In this document: piece by piece, positions 1-12,200 of the stretch
Layout of the letters: each line of letters begins with the position of its first letter
Numbering within the stretch: position 1 is the first letter of the stretch
DNA from: Pogona vitticeps
Taxonomy: Eukaryota; Chordata; Lepidosauria; Squamata; Agamidae
Assembly (NCBI RefSeq): GCF_051106095.1
Contig: NC_135786.1
Coordinates: forward strand, 200,381,001 to 200,445,000
Length of the DNA: 64,000 bases
Direction: 5' to 3'
Made by a program: the position numbers and the translations under genes
The notes under the pieces: generated by a model
Told to the model about the DNA's origin: nothing
What the model saw: the letters and a program-made list of their open reading frames with translations, nothing else
Database searches by the model: none

Positions 1-250
1 TCCATTGCGGCGGCCATTTTGGATGCCTCGTTAGCGAGGCAAAACAGCGGTCGCCATTTTGTTTTAGCGGCGGCCATTTTGGAACCGCCGATCAGCTGTT
101 CGCTATGCTTTGATCGCGTCCACGCGATCATCGCATAGCGAAAAAAGCCCATAGGGGCCATCGCTGAGCGAACGCTCCAGCGATGGCCCGGGACCCATCG
201 TTGTGCAGTTTCATTGCATAGCGAAGCGTTCGCTATGCGAGGCACCACTG
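1..250. mobile_element. Tigger-like non-autonomous DNA transposon, one end only
   Basis: The segment ends in GAGGCACCACTG followed by TA, the terminal repeat and TA target site shared with the copies at 20160, 23914, 26073 and 63869. The interior is built from repeated words such as GGCGGCCATTTTGGA and CATAGCGAA and their reverse complements, so it can fold back on itself. The other end lies before the window. A terminal repeat with TA duplication is typical of Tc1/mariner/pogo elements; the Tigger assignment rests on style of terminus and is inference. No transposase frame is present. Confidence 0.7.
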
Positions 251-252
251 TA

Positions 253-1336
253 TATAGAAAGCATAGACATGTGCCAGTGTTTGGTTGATGGATGAATATG
301 TACATAGTTTGAATTGCCTTCTTCAAATGAAGTCTGCTTCCAGGATCCATATTGCTAATTTTCTTGGCTGAACTCAAAACAGATCCATTGAACTTTCCCT
401 GCATCTTCGAACATGTTATTTGCCTTCACTTCTTGGCCCCTGATTTCAACACAAGGTTTAATTGTTTTAGATTTTTAGGTGGCTTTGCTCTTTCCATCCA
501 AGGAGTGTGTGCATGTGTGCATATCCAAAAAGACAATACAAAAGATATACACTCTATGGTTCTCTACTCCTGTTTGATTCACACAGGACATTTTGCTGCA
601 AAGATCTAAACTGATGTACATCAGATGTAAATAATTTGCTGTGGTATAACACCAGAGGGAGCTGTATGCCTACAGAATTTTTTTACAGTACAGTATTTAA
701 AAACTGTAGCCTAACAATGTTCAGATTGTTCTCAATTTTCTTTAAAAGCAGGACCAAAAATCCTAATCTCCAGACCCTTCCTGGAAATTATAATTATGTT
801 TGCTAACATTTGCTTGAGCTAATTATAATACTTTAAATAACTGTGTTGTTACTTTTCTAAGTGATAACCTTTAAAAAATCTTAGTAGATTCCCTTGCAGC
901 AACCGAACTGGAAAGGAAAAGGATTTTCTTTTGCCAGTGTGAAAGAGTAACAGGTCTCCAATTGGACCTACATGGTATAATCATACCACTTTTTCTTAAA
1001 AGGATGGTTGAACTAAATAGTGTCATATTTTCAGAGTAGTGGGGCTGCTCTGGAAACTTTCACATAGAACCCTATTTTTCATTTTCACTTATTAACAATA
1101 GTACATATTAATATTCAGAATCTGTGCCTGGAGTCAGCGACAGGCTGAGTAATGAATGCTAATACATTAAGATTTACTGAATCCATACAAGATCTCTCAT
1201 TTGGCAAACAGAGATCTTTGAATTAGAAATGCATGGTGTAATTACACATTGGGGGGAAAAACCTGTTTTTGAATTGAGTCTAGCATGTTTGGTTTTTTAA
1301 AAAACAATAGGACACACAAGGAAACAGATTTTTTAA
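253..1336. other. Non-coding stretch, nothing recognised
   Basis: AT-rich unique-looking DNA upstream of DNAJC5B. The open frames here are short and show no family motif. I see no tRNA, long repeat or splice-flanked conserved frame. Confidence 0.5.
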
Positions 1337-1340
1337 AAAA

Positions 1341-1377
1341 TGATGATGATGATAATGATGGTGGTGATGATGATGAT
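1341..1377. repeat. Imperfect (GAT)n microsatellite
   Basis: A run of GAT/GGT triplets that ends just before TTTGCCC. It is a simple repeat; the His-rich frame on the opposite strand is a by-product of it. Confidence 0.8.
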
Positions 1378-1445
1378 TTGCCCAGGAAATGTGTTCTTCT
1401 GGTTGGAAAGGGAAGTATGTAAGGCAGGAAAGAGTTGGAAGGAAA

Positions 1446-1965
1446 GAGCATGTTGACAAAATCATGGCATGAGGAAGACACCTGAAGAAGTGTGAATTCT
1501 GATCCACAAAAGCTCAAACTGAAACAAATCTGTCCGTCCTTCAGGTGCCACAATATTTTGTTCCTTGCTTTTTTTTCTTCCCTCTGGCCACTGTTTTTTC
1601 TTAACATTGTCAGCATAGTGCTATCTAAGAGATGGGTACTTATAAATGTCATAGTTGTAAGGCAGGAAGGAGTTGGAAGGGAGGCTGAAATTGTTTCTGG
1701 GCCCGCTGACTGGATACATGGAAATCTGGGTAAATTGGCCCAAATCAGAGTAAAACTCAGCTAATGAAAGAATATGGCAATCCAGTGCTGGGGTGAGAGC
1801 ATTTTTAATTTAATTTAATTTAACTTTTTGGTAGCTGGGCAAGTTAAAACATATTACATGTGTAACTGTTTTGCAGTGAGGCAAGCAACCAATAAAATAT
1901 ATATGATACAATATATTTTGCACATTAAGCAGAGACAATACAAATGTATCCACAATAGTCTATAT
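1446..1965 (+). repeat. Direct repeat, copy 1 of a 0.5 kb unit
   Basis: From GAGCATGTTGACAAAATC onward this segment is nearly identical to 6284-6805. The match runs through a C/T-rich stretch, a TTTAA run and the words CAATACAAATGTATCCACA, then stops abruptly. Inside is the sequence GATCCACAAAAGCTCAAAC followed by TTCAGGTGCCACAATATTTTG, which resembles, in reverse complement, a widespread amniote interspersed repeat that I cannot name with certainty. Either a local segmental duplication or two insertions of one young family would explain the pair. Confidence 0.85.
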
Positions 1966-2275
1966 CTTGGGCTCCAAGGTATGTTTTCCCTAATGGAGTG
2001 CTCTTGGAAGTTTCCTTATCCAAATCTTACTCCCAGCTTCTGGAGGGGCAAACACCACATCCGCGTTTGGGGTTAGACTCGGGCCAGCAGTCTGACATCT
2101 CATGAATGTATGCAATTGGCATACCAAATTAAGCTTCATAAAGGCACCTATAATCAGGAGTGCTTTGTCCTGTTTAGGCTAGTATCTCAACATCATCCAT
2201 TCCTGAGATGTCAGATATGACAATGCCAACATGTACCTTCACTATACTTAGCTAGGATTATTGGCTGCTCTATAT

Positions 2276-2699
2276 CAGGGGTCCCCAACACCAATTCTGC
2301 AGCCCGGTGCCAGTCTGCAGCCTTGGTCGGAATGGGCCATGCAGAGACCTCCTGCCCCCCTGCACACACTCCTCCCTGCACGCCCACCCATACAGCCCCT
2401 TTTGCACATGCGTGTGAGTGCACGCACGTGCCTGCACAAGCACCCCCACTCCTTTGCGCATGCGCATGAGTGTGTGTGTGTGCCACATAAGCGCCCTGTC
2501 CCTTTGCACATGTGTGAGTGTGTGAGTACTGCGCAAGCGCCCTTGCCCCTTTGCACATGTGCGTGAGTGCTGCATACCCACGTGAGCAAGCGCTGCCCCT
2601 TCGTACAAGCACGCAAGTGCGGGGGTGCCCCACCCCACACACACAGACCCTGTCCCCCCCACAACCAGCCCATGGTGTCAAAAAGTTTGGGGACCACTG
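2276..2699. mobile_element. hAT-like MITE carrying an internal minisatellite
   Basis: The ends are CAGGGGTCCCCAAC and TTTGGGGACCACTG, an imperfect terminal inverted repeat of hAT type. Flanks CTCTATAT (2268-2275) and CTCTACAT (2700-2707) match at 7 of 8 positions, the 8 bp duplication expected of hAT elements. The interior is GC-rich, unlike its surroundings, and from about 2395 to 2630 holds about five degenerate units of roughly 50 bp beginning near CCCCTTTGCACATG, with alternating purine-pyrimidine stretches. The long frames on both strands are by-products of this repeat. Confidence 0.8.
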
Positions 2700-2707
2700 C
2701 TCTACAT

Positions 2708-5700
2708 GGTTCTATCTTTGAAGAGCTCTGAAACTACAGTTGATGCAGAAGGCAGAATATTCACTTTTAGGGTTGCATTTGCTTTACACTTATCCAACCC
2801 TAGTGACCACTTTGTTCCCAGAGCCCATTCAAAGTGTTGGTGGTGGTTGCTTTTAAAGCCCAAAATTACTTGGACCACAGATACCTTAAGAACCATTGCC
2901 TTCTTGAACATCGAGTCCACACCCTAAAATCTAAAGAAGAGGTCTTTCTCTGTGTCGCTATGGTTGAAGTGCAATCAATGGGAAGAGGCTTTCCCAGTGG
3001 CTATGTCCAACCTGTGACATTCGTGCTTCAGCAGACTAGCTTGGCACTTTCTCTGACAGCTTTCTGCCATGTGGCAAAGACATGTTTTGATGGCATTTGC
3101 TGAATGAATTTAATTAATGGTTATGGAGCTTTTTATTGTTTCCCATGATGCTATAATATTTTATATTGTAGAATTTTATGATCTGTTTTAACAGTCAAAG
3201 AGGAGCTGTGTAGAGATAAACAAGCAAAAAGAGTTTGTTTATGCACACAAGGAACATACACAAATGTGCTGCAGCTGTGAATGAATAGTGAGCAAATTGC
3301 AAACATGTCTTGCTGTATAGTTTGGCCTGGTGAAAGTCCTGTGAGCACCCATAGTGATCCATTTCTACATGAATTCACAGGTTCTGTGGCTGAGCTTTCT
3401 CGTGAACCCTAACTGAAATTCTGCCCCCGCAAAGGGCTGTGTCCCAGTTCATGGGCTACTTCAGCAAATGTAATGCACATCTTTCTGTAATTTATTGTAT
3501 TAACTTAATTTACTGTAGCAAATAATACTAGCCAAAACCAAAACCACTGGATAAATGAATAAATAAAAACTAGCGGACTAAGACAGCTAGTGGTCTGTAA
3601 ACTACAACTATGATGAATTAATTTCTGTTCAGTTAGTTAACTTGCCATCTCCCTACTCTTCTACACAGAAGGTTGAAGTTCCGAACTTGTTTTCTTTGTC
3701 ATGTTCTTAAACTTTAGAGGATATTAGTGTTCAACAGAAAGGGAAAAAAAACCTAATTCTTAAATTAGTCCCACAAACTTATTAAAGAGGCAGACAGAGC
3801 AGATCCAAGAATGAAACATAACCAGACTGGGATGTGATGCGCTTTTTGGCGCCATCAGCTATCATGCTATGGCAACCTTCACACTCATTAATGTTTTATT
3901 CATCTTTTCATGGGCCTTGTGAAGGGATGTCCAATGAGCTACTAGAATAACAAAAAGTAACCAGACCCTACTGACCTGTTTAACCCACTATGTGAAGGAA
4001 GGAAGAAAAACAACAGCTTTTTTCCTATAGAACAGTGGCTCAGAGAAGTTATTTTCCTTTTACTCTCCCTTCCTTTTCCCTCCCTTTTTCTCCTGGGAAA
4101 AATAATGCTTTTATAAATATTATCAAGGTATTCACTTGCAAAGGTAATGCAGTGAGTTCCCATGGAACATCTGTGCATATCCTGGACTCCATTTTAAAAA
4201 GTGGTAAGTTTTCCCACAACTACTTAAAAGGTTTATTTTGCATTGTCATTCATTTAATGAAAAGATGTTTTAAAATTGTTTCTCTTTAAAATATTTGAAC
4301 CCATCAAAGTATATTCCACAAAATGATTAGCATAGGATGTGAATGTATTTTACCTATAGGAAAAAAGCCTAATATTGTTAAGATGAAAATACCTGTTTTG
4401 TAGGGAAATGTAGAAATATAACATGCTCATTTTATTGTATTTTATACAGCCCTTGAAGCTGTACTACACCTAAAATCCTACTGAAATTTATTAACAAGTA
4501 AACCCCATTGAATTTATTGTTACTTTTTCTTGACTAAATATGTAAAGGCTCAAGATGTGTGAATAAACAAGACTGGATCTGGTGAACCTAAAATCAATAA
4601 CATTAAAGTATGCAGCCTCCCTCTGAAATCTAATGGTTATTTAGAACTTTACAAATCCCTCAAAAATTCTGCATGTTATATAACTCAATAGTCAGTTTTT
4701 GAATTGGTGTTTGGATTATAACTAGGTAAATGAGCTACAAGTTAATCCTGCACAGAGGCTGTTTAGATATAATTACATATGACTCGGGCTGGGAAACTCA
4801 GTCCAGTGCAAATTTCATCAGGCTCAGGCCTCTCTATTTTCAGTGCAGTTGACTTTCAGATGAAGGACTGTGAGCTAGATTATAAATTTAATATTCCGTA
4901 GCACATTTCTGTACATGTTTGCTCAGAAGTGAGTAGTGTCATATTCAGTAGGGCATACTAGGAAGTAAGTATATTTAAAACTCAGTCTTAATTAATCAGC
5001 TATCAGGTGTATAGCATGAAAACTTTTACTGATTTCAGAAGATCAGAATTCATTTTGAAAACAGTAAAACACAACAGAATAAAATAATATTATATACAGC
5101 ATACACTGGGTAATTCCACTTTTAAAAAAACCTATAGAGAATTTCATATAGACTGCACTGAGTAGCAGTCCTTAAAAAATGATGTATCTATATGACTTCT
5201 TTAGTCTCATATCTTGTTATGGATCCTGCTCCCATTGACTTCACTGGACACAACACAAGTCCCTGTGCTACTATCATGTTAAACATGGTGCAGACATACC
5301 ATTCTTAATTAATAATATGCAATTCAGCCACTTAATAATTAAGCCACTTGAGATGAACCCAAGTCTATGGTAGAGGAAAACTAACATTCACTTCAGTTCA
5401 TGTTCTATCATTTATGTCCTTAGGGCAAAGTCAATATCAGTAAACTGCAGCTATCAAATATTATTTTAATAACAGATGCAAAAAGGCATGATGAATATAA
5501 AATAATGTTAGATTTCCCAGCGGAGATAAAATGGCTGTTCCTGAAGTTATTCGTTTAATGTGAGCCTCCTGTAACAGTTATTTATTTAAGAAGACGGAGT
5601 GGATAGTGCATAATTTTAGTTTAATATCTGAACAAAAGTAAGAGATTATAGACTTATGCAGAATACTATTTCCAGCTGAGGAGTTACAATAGAGAACCAG

Positions 5701-5965
5701 GCTCTGCAAGTATCACTTTTACCAAAAAAAGTATTTAGCTTAGTTTGATTTATATGTGTAAAGGAATCTAATGGACCAGTATTAGGATTTGTGACACTGC
5801 AAGTTTAGTGCAACAAAAAGCCAGGAGTGAAGAGAAACGACTAGCTGGGAATACAGCAAGTGGGTCCATGAACCTCAGGCAATTGCGCCACTGGAGCAAG
5901 ACGGGGAATAGAACACTAGAGCTGCAACTCACAAACCTTCATGTTGAATAAAAACTGGAAGATTG
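2708..5965. other. Non-coding stretch with faint old-repeat traces
   Basis: No gene, RNA gene or intact element is visible. Around 4470-4520, 4915-4990 and 5215-5265 there are phrases such as AAGTAAACCCCATTGAATT that resemble a very common squamate interspersed repeat, also seen near 29.4, 29.9, 36.45 and 40.1 kb. I cannot assign the family. Confidence 0.4.
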
Positions 5966-5973
5966 GTGCAGAG

Positions 5974-6102
5974 CAGTGGTTCCCAACCTTGGTACCCCAG
6001 ATGTTCTTGACTAAAACTCCCTGAAGCCTTCACCACTAGCTGTGCTGGCCAGGATTTCTGGGAGTTGTCGTCCAAGAATAGTCTCAAAGTGGGGAACCAC
6101 TG
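5974..6102. mobile_element. hAT-like MITE, short palindromic
   Basis: The ends CAGTGGTTCCCAACCTTGG and TGGGGAACCACTG are inverted repeats, and the interior words (CTCCCTGAAGCCTTCACCA, TTCTGGGAGTTGTCGTCC) match the copies at 22470, 42132 and 61372. Flanks GTGCAGAG and ATGTAGAA are a weak 8 bp duplication. It is non-autonomous and about 130 bp. Confidence 0.8.
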
Positions 6103-6283
6103 ATGTAGAACCTGGGTAGAAAAACTCCCCTTGAGGTAGTGATAGAATTGCAGGTACTCAGCATCCCATTCCCAGATATTTCAGATCCAAAACCTGAATC
6201 AGAGGCATGGATCTTTATAAAGACCCAGAGGCAGACCTTTGTGATGTCACCGTTTCCATAGCAGTAGCCATGTTAATCTGTTT

Positions 6284-6805
6284 GAGCATGTTGACAAAAT
6301 CATGGCATGAGGAAGACACCTGAAGAAGTGTGGATTCTGATCCACAAAAGCTCAAACTGAAACAAATCTGTCCGTCCTTCAGGTGCCACAATATTTTGTT
6401 CTTTGTTTTTTTTTTCTTCCCTCTGGCCACTGTTTTTTCTTAACATTGTCAGCATAGTGCTATCTAAGAGATGGGTACTTATAAATGTCATAGTTGTAAG
6501 GCAGGAAGGAGTTGGAAGGGAGGCTGAAATTGTTTCTGGGCCCGCTGACTGGATACATGGAAATCTGGGTAAATTGGCCCAAATCAGAGTAAAACTCAGC
6601 TAATGAAAGAATATGGCAATCCAGTGCTGGGGTGAGAGCATTTTTAATTTAATTTAATTTAACATTTTGGTAGCTGGGCAAGTTAAAACATATTATGTGT
6701 GTAACTGTTTTGCAGTGAGGCAAGCAACTAATAAAATATATATGGTAGAATACATTTTGCAGTTAAGCAGAGACAATACAAATGTATCCACATTAGCCTA
6801 TATGT
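6284..6805 (+). repeat. Direct repeat, copy 2 of a 0.5 kb unit
   Basis: This is the partner of 1446-1965, differing by scattered substitutions and small length changes. Just upstream lies CCATAGCAGTAGCCATGTTA, which is absent before copy 1 and may belong to the same interspersed repeat. After CAATACAAATGTATCCACA the two copies part company. Confidence 0.85.
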
Positions 6806-7242
6806 TTGAAATGTTAGAAATGGTCTGCATAGAATAGTACTGGTCCAAGTATTTATGTACACAGTTTTTTATGCATACTCAGGGCCAGATAACTAGCTAG
6901 CATGCCAGATTCTCATTTGGTATCCAAATTAACCAGACAAATGGCTCAGTCAGCTAAGAACAGTCATCTGCCAACATAGAATCAAGAGAGAACTATCCAT
7001 CTGTCCTCAGAATCAAGAGAGAACTATCCAACTATCCTTCCATTTCTGGACCAGGTGAGGTTCATATGTGAAGACTATTAATTACACATTTCTGCTGTTT
7101 TTATTTATAGTCAAATTGTATTATACCATAAAAGCATATTTTTGTTTAAAAACTGCAGAGCAATGATAGCGGTATTGCTTTTAAGAGCATTTTGTTTATT
7201 GCTTTCATATGTATCTTAATATCTTTTTTGACCCCACATATT

Positions 7243-7455
7243 TGGGAATCTGGCTGCGGAGTCATAGGTAGGGAGTTTGATTCCCTACTATGCCTCCTAT
7301 GAGTACAGCCAGCCTGTGTGGCCTTGAACAAGCTGCACAGTCCCAGGGCGACCCCAGAAGAAGGGAATGGTAAATAACTTCTGAGTATTCTGTACCTGGA
7401 AAACCCTTAAAAGGCTCACCATAAGTCAGAATTTATTTGATGGTACATAATTTTT
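7243..7455 (+). mobile_element. tRNA-derived SINE (squamate type)
   Basis: A degraded tRNA-like head (GGAGTTTGATTCCC resembles a B box) is followed by the body words CAGCCTGTGTGGCC and CCCCAGAAGAAGGGAATGG, and a tail with CTCACCATAAGTCAGAA. The same body recurs at 9556 (+) and 44069 (-). The family is non-coding and depends on a LINE, probably BovB, for movement; that last point is inference. Confidence 0.7.
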
Positions 7456-8180
7456 ATTAACAAAGAAGTGGTGCATAATGAGTTCTGGTGCCATCAGAGA
7501 ATGGCTGGATAAAAATGCCCAACCTGTAAAGACACCTCATATTCATAAATCAAACTTCCTGTTCCTCCAACACAGTTGGGTTTGAAATTCGGTTCCCCAC
7601 CAGGAAACCCAAAGAAGGCTTCTAGAAGTCCCAGGAGCAGAAAGTCTCCCCCACATGTTAGATGTGCTATTGATAAGGCCACACAAGATACAAGACCCAG
7701 CAGCAATGGTGACAACATCTGTAGCTGCTGTGTGCATGTTGTTTCCTACCCAGCTTCCAAACAAAGACTTACTTTCTTTCCTTAGATCTGGGTTGACTGG
7801 GAACATAATCTGGTAAATCAGGTTTTACCTATATTCCAGGCTGATTTATCCAGATAATGTTCATTTCCACCATCAGTTGGCCCAGAAGCAATTCCAGCCT
7901 CCCTGCAACCCTTGCCTGCCCACCTTCTGTGACATCACAAAAGTCCACCCCTGTGACATCCCCTCACTCTCAAATTTTAAACCTAAAATCTTAAGACTAG
8001 AAGAAGCTGTTGATCTGGAACCTTATGTATGTATATATTTTAACCTTGATTTTCAAAGTGTAAAATGATGTAATGTGTACATATGCACACATCACAATTG
8101 CAATAAAAACTTAGGTGGGAAGTTCAGTTAACACTTCAAAATCATTCAGGCTTAACATTGGTATATTGTGTTTTTCAAAG
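7456..8180. other. Non-coding stretch, nothing recognised
   Basis: Short open frames on both strands around 7500-7800 show no family motif or splice context. No RNA gene or terminal-repeat element is seen. Confidence 0.4.
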
Positions 8181-8188
8181 GTCAGAAG

Positions 8189-8750
8189 TAGAGATGTGGA
8201 CAAATGGCGCTTCATCTTCGTTTTTGGGTCAAACTTGATGACCCATAAATCACGAATTGCCCCTCTGTGTCCCAATGAACAACTAATCTGTCATTCGTTG
8301 GGTCAGTCCCCCCCCCTTTCCCTTCTCTTGCCATGCCCCGCGCAGCACAGAAAAGGAGGGAAAGCAGGGATCAAAGCGATCCCACAGCGGCTGGGGGATT
8401 CCTTTGATCCCTCTTTGATCCCTTCCCTCCTCCTCCTCTTATGCCATGTGGGCACAGGAAGAGGAGGACACAGGAACCAAGCCATCCCTCAGCCCCAGGG
8501 GTGGGATTCCCTTTGGGTAGGCTTTAGCAAGCTGCCCAAAAGGAAAACCCCTCTCTGCTTTTGTGCCCAAGGAACAGCTGATCACTGAGGCATAAGATAG
8601 GGAACAAAGGGACAAATATAAAAGAATTATATTCATTGTTTCATATTTGTTGGGGTCTCTGGATCTCAGGAATATGAAGCAATGAATATTTGACAATCAG
8701 GGATATTTAACGAATATCCTGATTCATTTTTATATTTGTCTCCATGTCTA
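8189..8750. mobile_element. hAT non-autonomous transposon with perfect 8 bp duplication
   Basis: The flanks are identical: GTCAGAAG at 8181-8188 and again at 8751-8758. The ends TAGAGATGTGGACAAAT and ATTTGTCTCCATGTCTA are inverted repeats starting with TAGAGATG, a hAT-type terminus. The 562 bp interior has a C/T-rich middle and no transposase. Open frames inside it run across the element ends and are not genes. The clean duplication suggests a fairly young insertion. Confidence 0.88.
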
Positions 8751-9108
8751 GTCAGAAGCCAGAAAGAGTATCCATTTCCATAAATAAGAAACCAGAAAGT
8801 GACACAAAACATTGCAGCAAAGCATGGAGGTATAGATAGGAATATTATCTTCACTCCATAGCAACGAAAATAGTCAGTAACCAGGGGTGGAGCAACAGCA
8901 ACAACGGAATACTTCAAAATCAGACAATGATCTGTGTTGTTGCACTTCCGCATATATTTTGGAACGATTTGGTTCCTCATACGGCAAGTTAGTCAACTAG
9001 AGTAAGAAAAAAATACAAGGGGTATTGCCTAGTAATGTTTACCTTAATACATTACTTTCCTGGATATCATTTCTTGCATATTAGAGTTTATGGAAATGCA
9101 TTGATAAA

Positions 9109-9215
9109 ATGGCTGAACAAAGGCAACGTAACTTGTCTACATCAGGAGAAACACTCTACAAACTCCTTGGTCTTGAGAAAGGTGCACCACATGATGAAAT
9201 CAAGAAATGTTACAG
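9109..9215 (+). CDS. DNAJC5B: DNAJC5B coding exon 1
   Basis: Encodes residues 1-35 and two bases of codon 36, from [13 protein letters not shown] to IKKCY, then donor GTATTT. An acceptor-like TTCTTGCATATTAG ends at 9084, so the exon may begin at 9085 with a short 5' untranslated part. It carries the start of the J domain. Confidence 0.92.
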
Positions 9216-12200
9216 GTATTTATGAAACTTCTAACCCTAAATATTTTCTTAGGCACATTACCAGGTGTTTTTGTTTTGTTTTGTTTCATTCATACATGTT
9301 ATTATCAACTGTCCTTTCTTCTTTACCCTTCATCACCACTACTACACCCAAAGTTTTCAAATGATTTTGTCTACAGCAGAGATAGGGAACATGTGGACTT
9401 CTAGATGTTACCAGAATACAACTCCCATCATTCCTCACCCTTGGCTATCGTGGCTAATTCAAAAATGTTTGGAGGGTCACATGTTTCCCCACTTGTGGTC
9501 TATAGTTTTTGCAAGTTGGTGGGTAAAGAGACTGATTTGGGATTCATCATGTTTCATGAGAAGAGCCAGCCTGTGTGGCCTTGGGCAAGTTGCACAGTTC
9601 CAGAGTGTCCCCAGAAGAAGGGAATGGTAAACCATCTCTGAGTACTTTGTACCTAGTAAATCCTGATAGGCATAATATGTCTAAATAACTCACCACCACC
9701 ATCAGATCTGATGTACCTTTTGCAGGGCTCTTCAAGAGAGGTGGAACGTACTACCAAAAAAAGATACAATACTGAATTTTCCATATGAAGAAAAAAGCAA
9801 TATGTACATATGTCTTCAGTGAACATTTATTAAAACCTCCTGCAACACAAAGCAAAATAAGACTTGACCTCAAAGAAACAAAACAACTGAATAAGTTTAG
9901 GATTGTTCTGACTTCCGAGATCATGATGCACCTCCTCTTCAGCTCTCAAAGATAAAGCATTCCCTTCTATTACTTCCACAAGGCCTGACTAATATTTAAA
10001 GCCATCCTGTTTTGCATTTTAGAGAAGCAGGACACGACACACAATATGATTTCTGCAATCCTTAGAGCATCACAGGTTTTGCTTCTCTTATGAGAAGATT
10101 AATAGTAACATTTTCTAAGCCATTGAATGTTATCCTTGCAGTCTTATTTTATTATTTAAAATATTTTCACCTGCCCTTCTCCTCAGAAAGAACCCATACA
10201 GCTTACATGAGTAGACTATATTTAAAAGCTAAAAACTAAGAAACAAAAACAAAAAAACCCCAAAGAATCAAACAAATACCATACTAAGAAGGCAAACAAA
10301 ATCAATACCAAAAACACATACAAAGCACATGCTTATGTAGTTAGTTGTACACCCCCCCTTCTGCCCTCTCTGGTGCATTCTTTTTCCTGTTCTGTCCTCT
10401 CTTCAGCCTTTCTTCAGACTTTTCCTTTTCTGCTTATCTCCACCTCTTTCATACCCTCTCCCCCCTACAGCACCGTTTTACAAATAAAGATAATGTAAAG
10501 ATGGTGCAGGCTGCCAAGAAATCAACACACCAGCTCATCATTCTGAAGGGAAAGATGACTGTCTGAACATCACCAAATCAATAGATTTGACTTAAACTTT
10601 ATATAATACCTGGTATTTTGTGCAATATACAGTATCAGTACTATGTGGTATAGTGGTTAAAATGTTGGCCTAGGACTTAGGAGACCAAGTTTTAGATCTC
10701 TACTCCACCAATGGGTAACCTTATGTGATTCACACTGTCTTTGCCTAACCTATGCGTACCTCACAGCATTGTTGTGAGAATAAAGCAGGAAAGAAGAGAG
10801 CTATGTACACCAGCTTGAGCTGACTAGTGGTAAGGCAAGATAAAGTAACTAAGAACAAATAGAAAGTAACAACATACTTATTTCTAGGCACAAAGATTTT
10901 ACAGAAGGGAAACTACAAATGTGCATGTTATACATATATGCTGTGTCTTTCAGACCATAAATAACACTGACAAGTGAACCCTCGTGGTATTTTGAATACT
11001 TGCCAATGCTCTTGTAAAAGGCCAGAAAAATCTTGTAAAACACTTTTTGAAAATAAAACTGGTCTTTTACTGAGCTTGTGGGTGTTTCTCTTGTGCCTTG
11101 TCTTATGGATTTGTGTGGTTTTCAAGCTGCTGAAGTAACTAAATGCTTGGCCCTCCAGTGGATAGAATTGTACTTCAGAGTTTCTGTGCTGGTCACACTC
11201 TGATTACCATGGCCACAGATTTTGCTTTCTTGTCTTGCTGTTGTTCTTCTACCTTATTGGTGTTTAGGATTCTGTAATTCTAATTACATGGGAGTTTCTT
11301 TGGGAGGGGGCTGGACTTGATGACCCCCTGGGCCCCTTCCAACTCTTCAATCTTGTGATCCTGTGATTTCCATATAGAAACAGGGTGGGCATGGACAAAC
11401 TTTCTGTAATCCCTGAAGGGAAGAGTCATCATGGGCAAATGCAAAATGGACTGAATTTTGTTTTGCATTGTACATGAATAGTGATGATTTACATAGCAAT
11501 CTATGGTAAAACTGACAGTGGTGTTTTATCCATCCTTATTAGCAATTACAACTAAAAACAAAGGCTGCTCTTGAATAAAGTAGAAGTATCAGAGGGATTC
11601 ACACTTAATGGAATAGTTGTAAATACTTGCCAGACAAAATGATGAGTCAGACTCTTGGATTTCATTTAATTGATCCTTTAACTTATGCTAATTTGCTTCA
11701 TGAATCTAAAAAACCTGCTTCAGAACTAACCAGTTGGCAATGCACTATAATAATCCTATAATACCTGACTTCAAATTTCCTATTGTTATTAGTTAGCTTG
11801 TTACTTGCCAGAACAAAACCACCTATGCCATTTAAATGTCAAAAACGTTGTTCTGTGATGTTTACCAATTGTTAGCAATTTGACAGTGGAAGAAAAAGTT
11901 AGCTTTATTTCCAATTAAGAACTTTGCTACACTCTGGGTTACAGTAGACCACTAGGACACATAAATGTCCATGGGCCCAGAAAGAAATCAATAGCTATTC
12001 ATATGTGTATCCCATGGATAGGCTTGGCAGGAGAACTGCTTTTTGATTACTCATGGTTATGCTACAGTCCACTAATGTCAGGCAAGCAACATAATGGATG
12101 GATTTGAACAAAAATAAATAAATAAATATTCTGGAGAATTCTGGATTGTCATGAATGAGGTACAACCTAGGTTCTTAACCTCTGGTCCACAAACTCCCAG

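Noticed and set aside
2211-2721. Overlapping frames of 67-156 codons on both strands, rich in Cys, His and Gly
   Set aside because: They lie across the minisatellite inside the hAT MITE; low-complexity repeats leave all frames open.
8115-8588. 157-codon plus-strand frame
   Set aside because: It crosses the left end of the hAT element at 8189 and shows no family motif.
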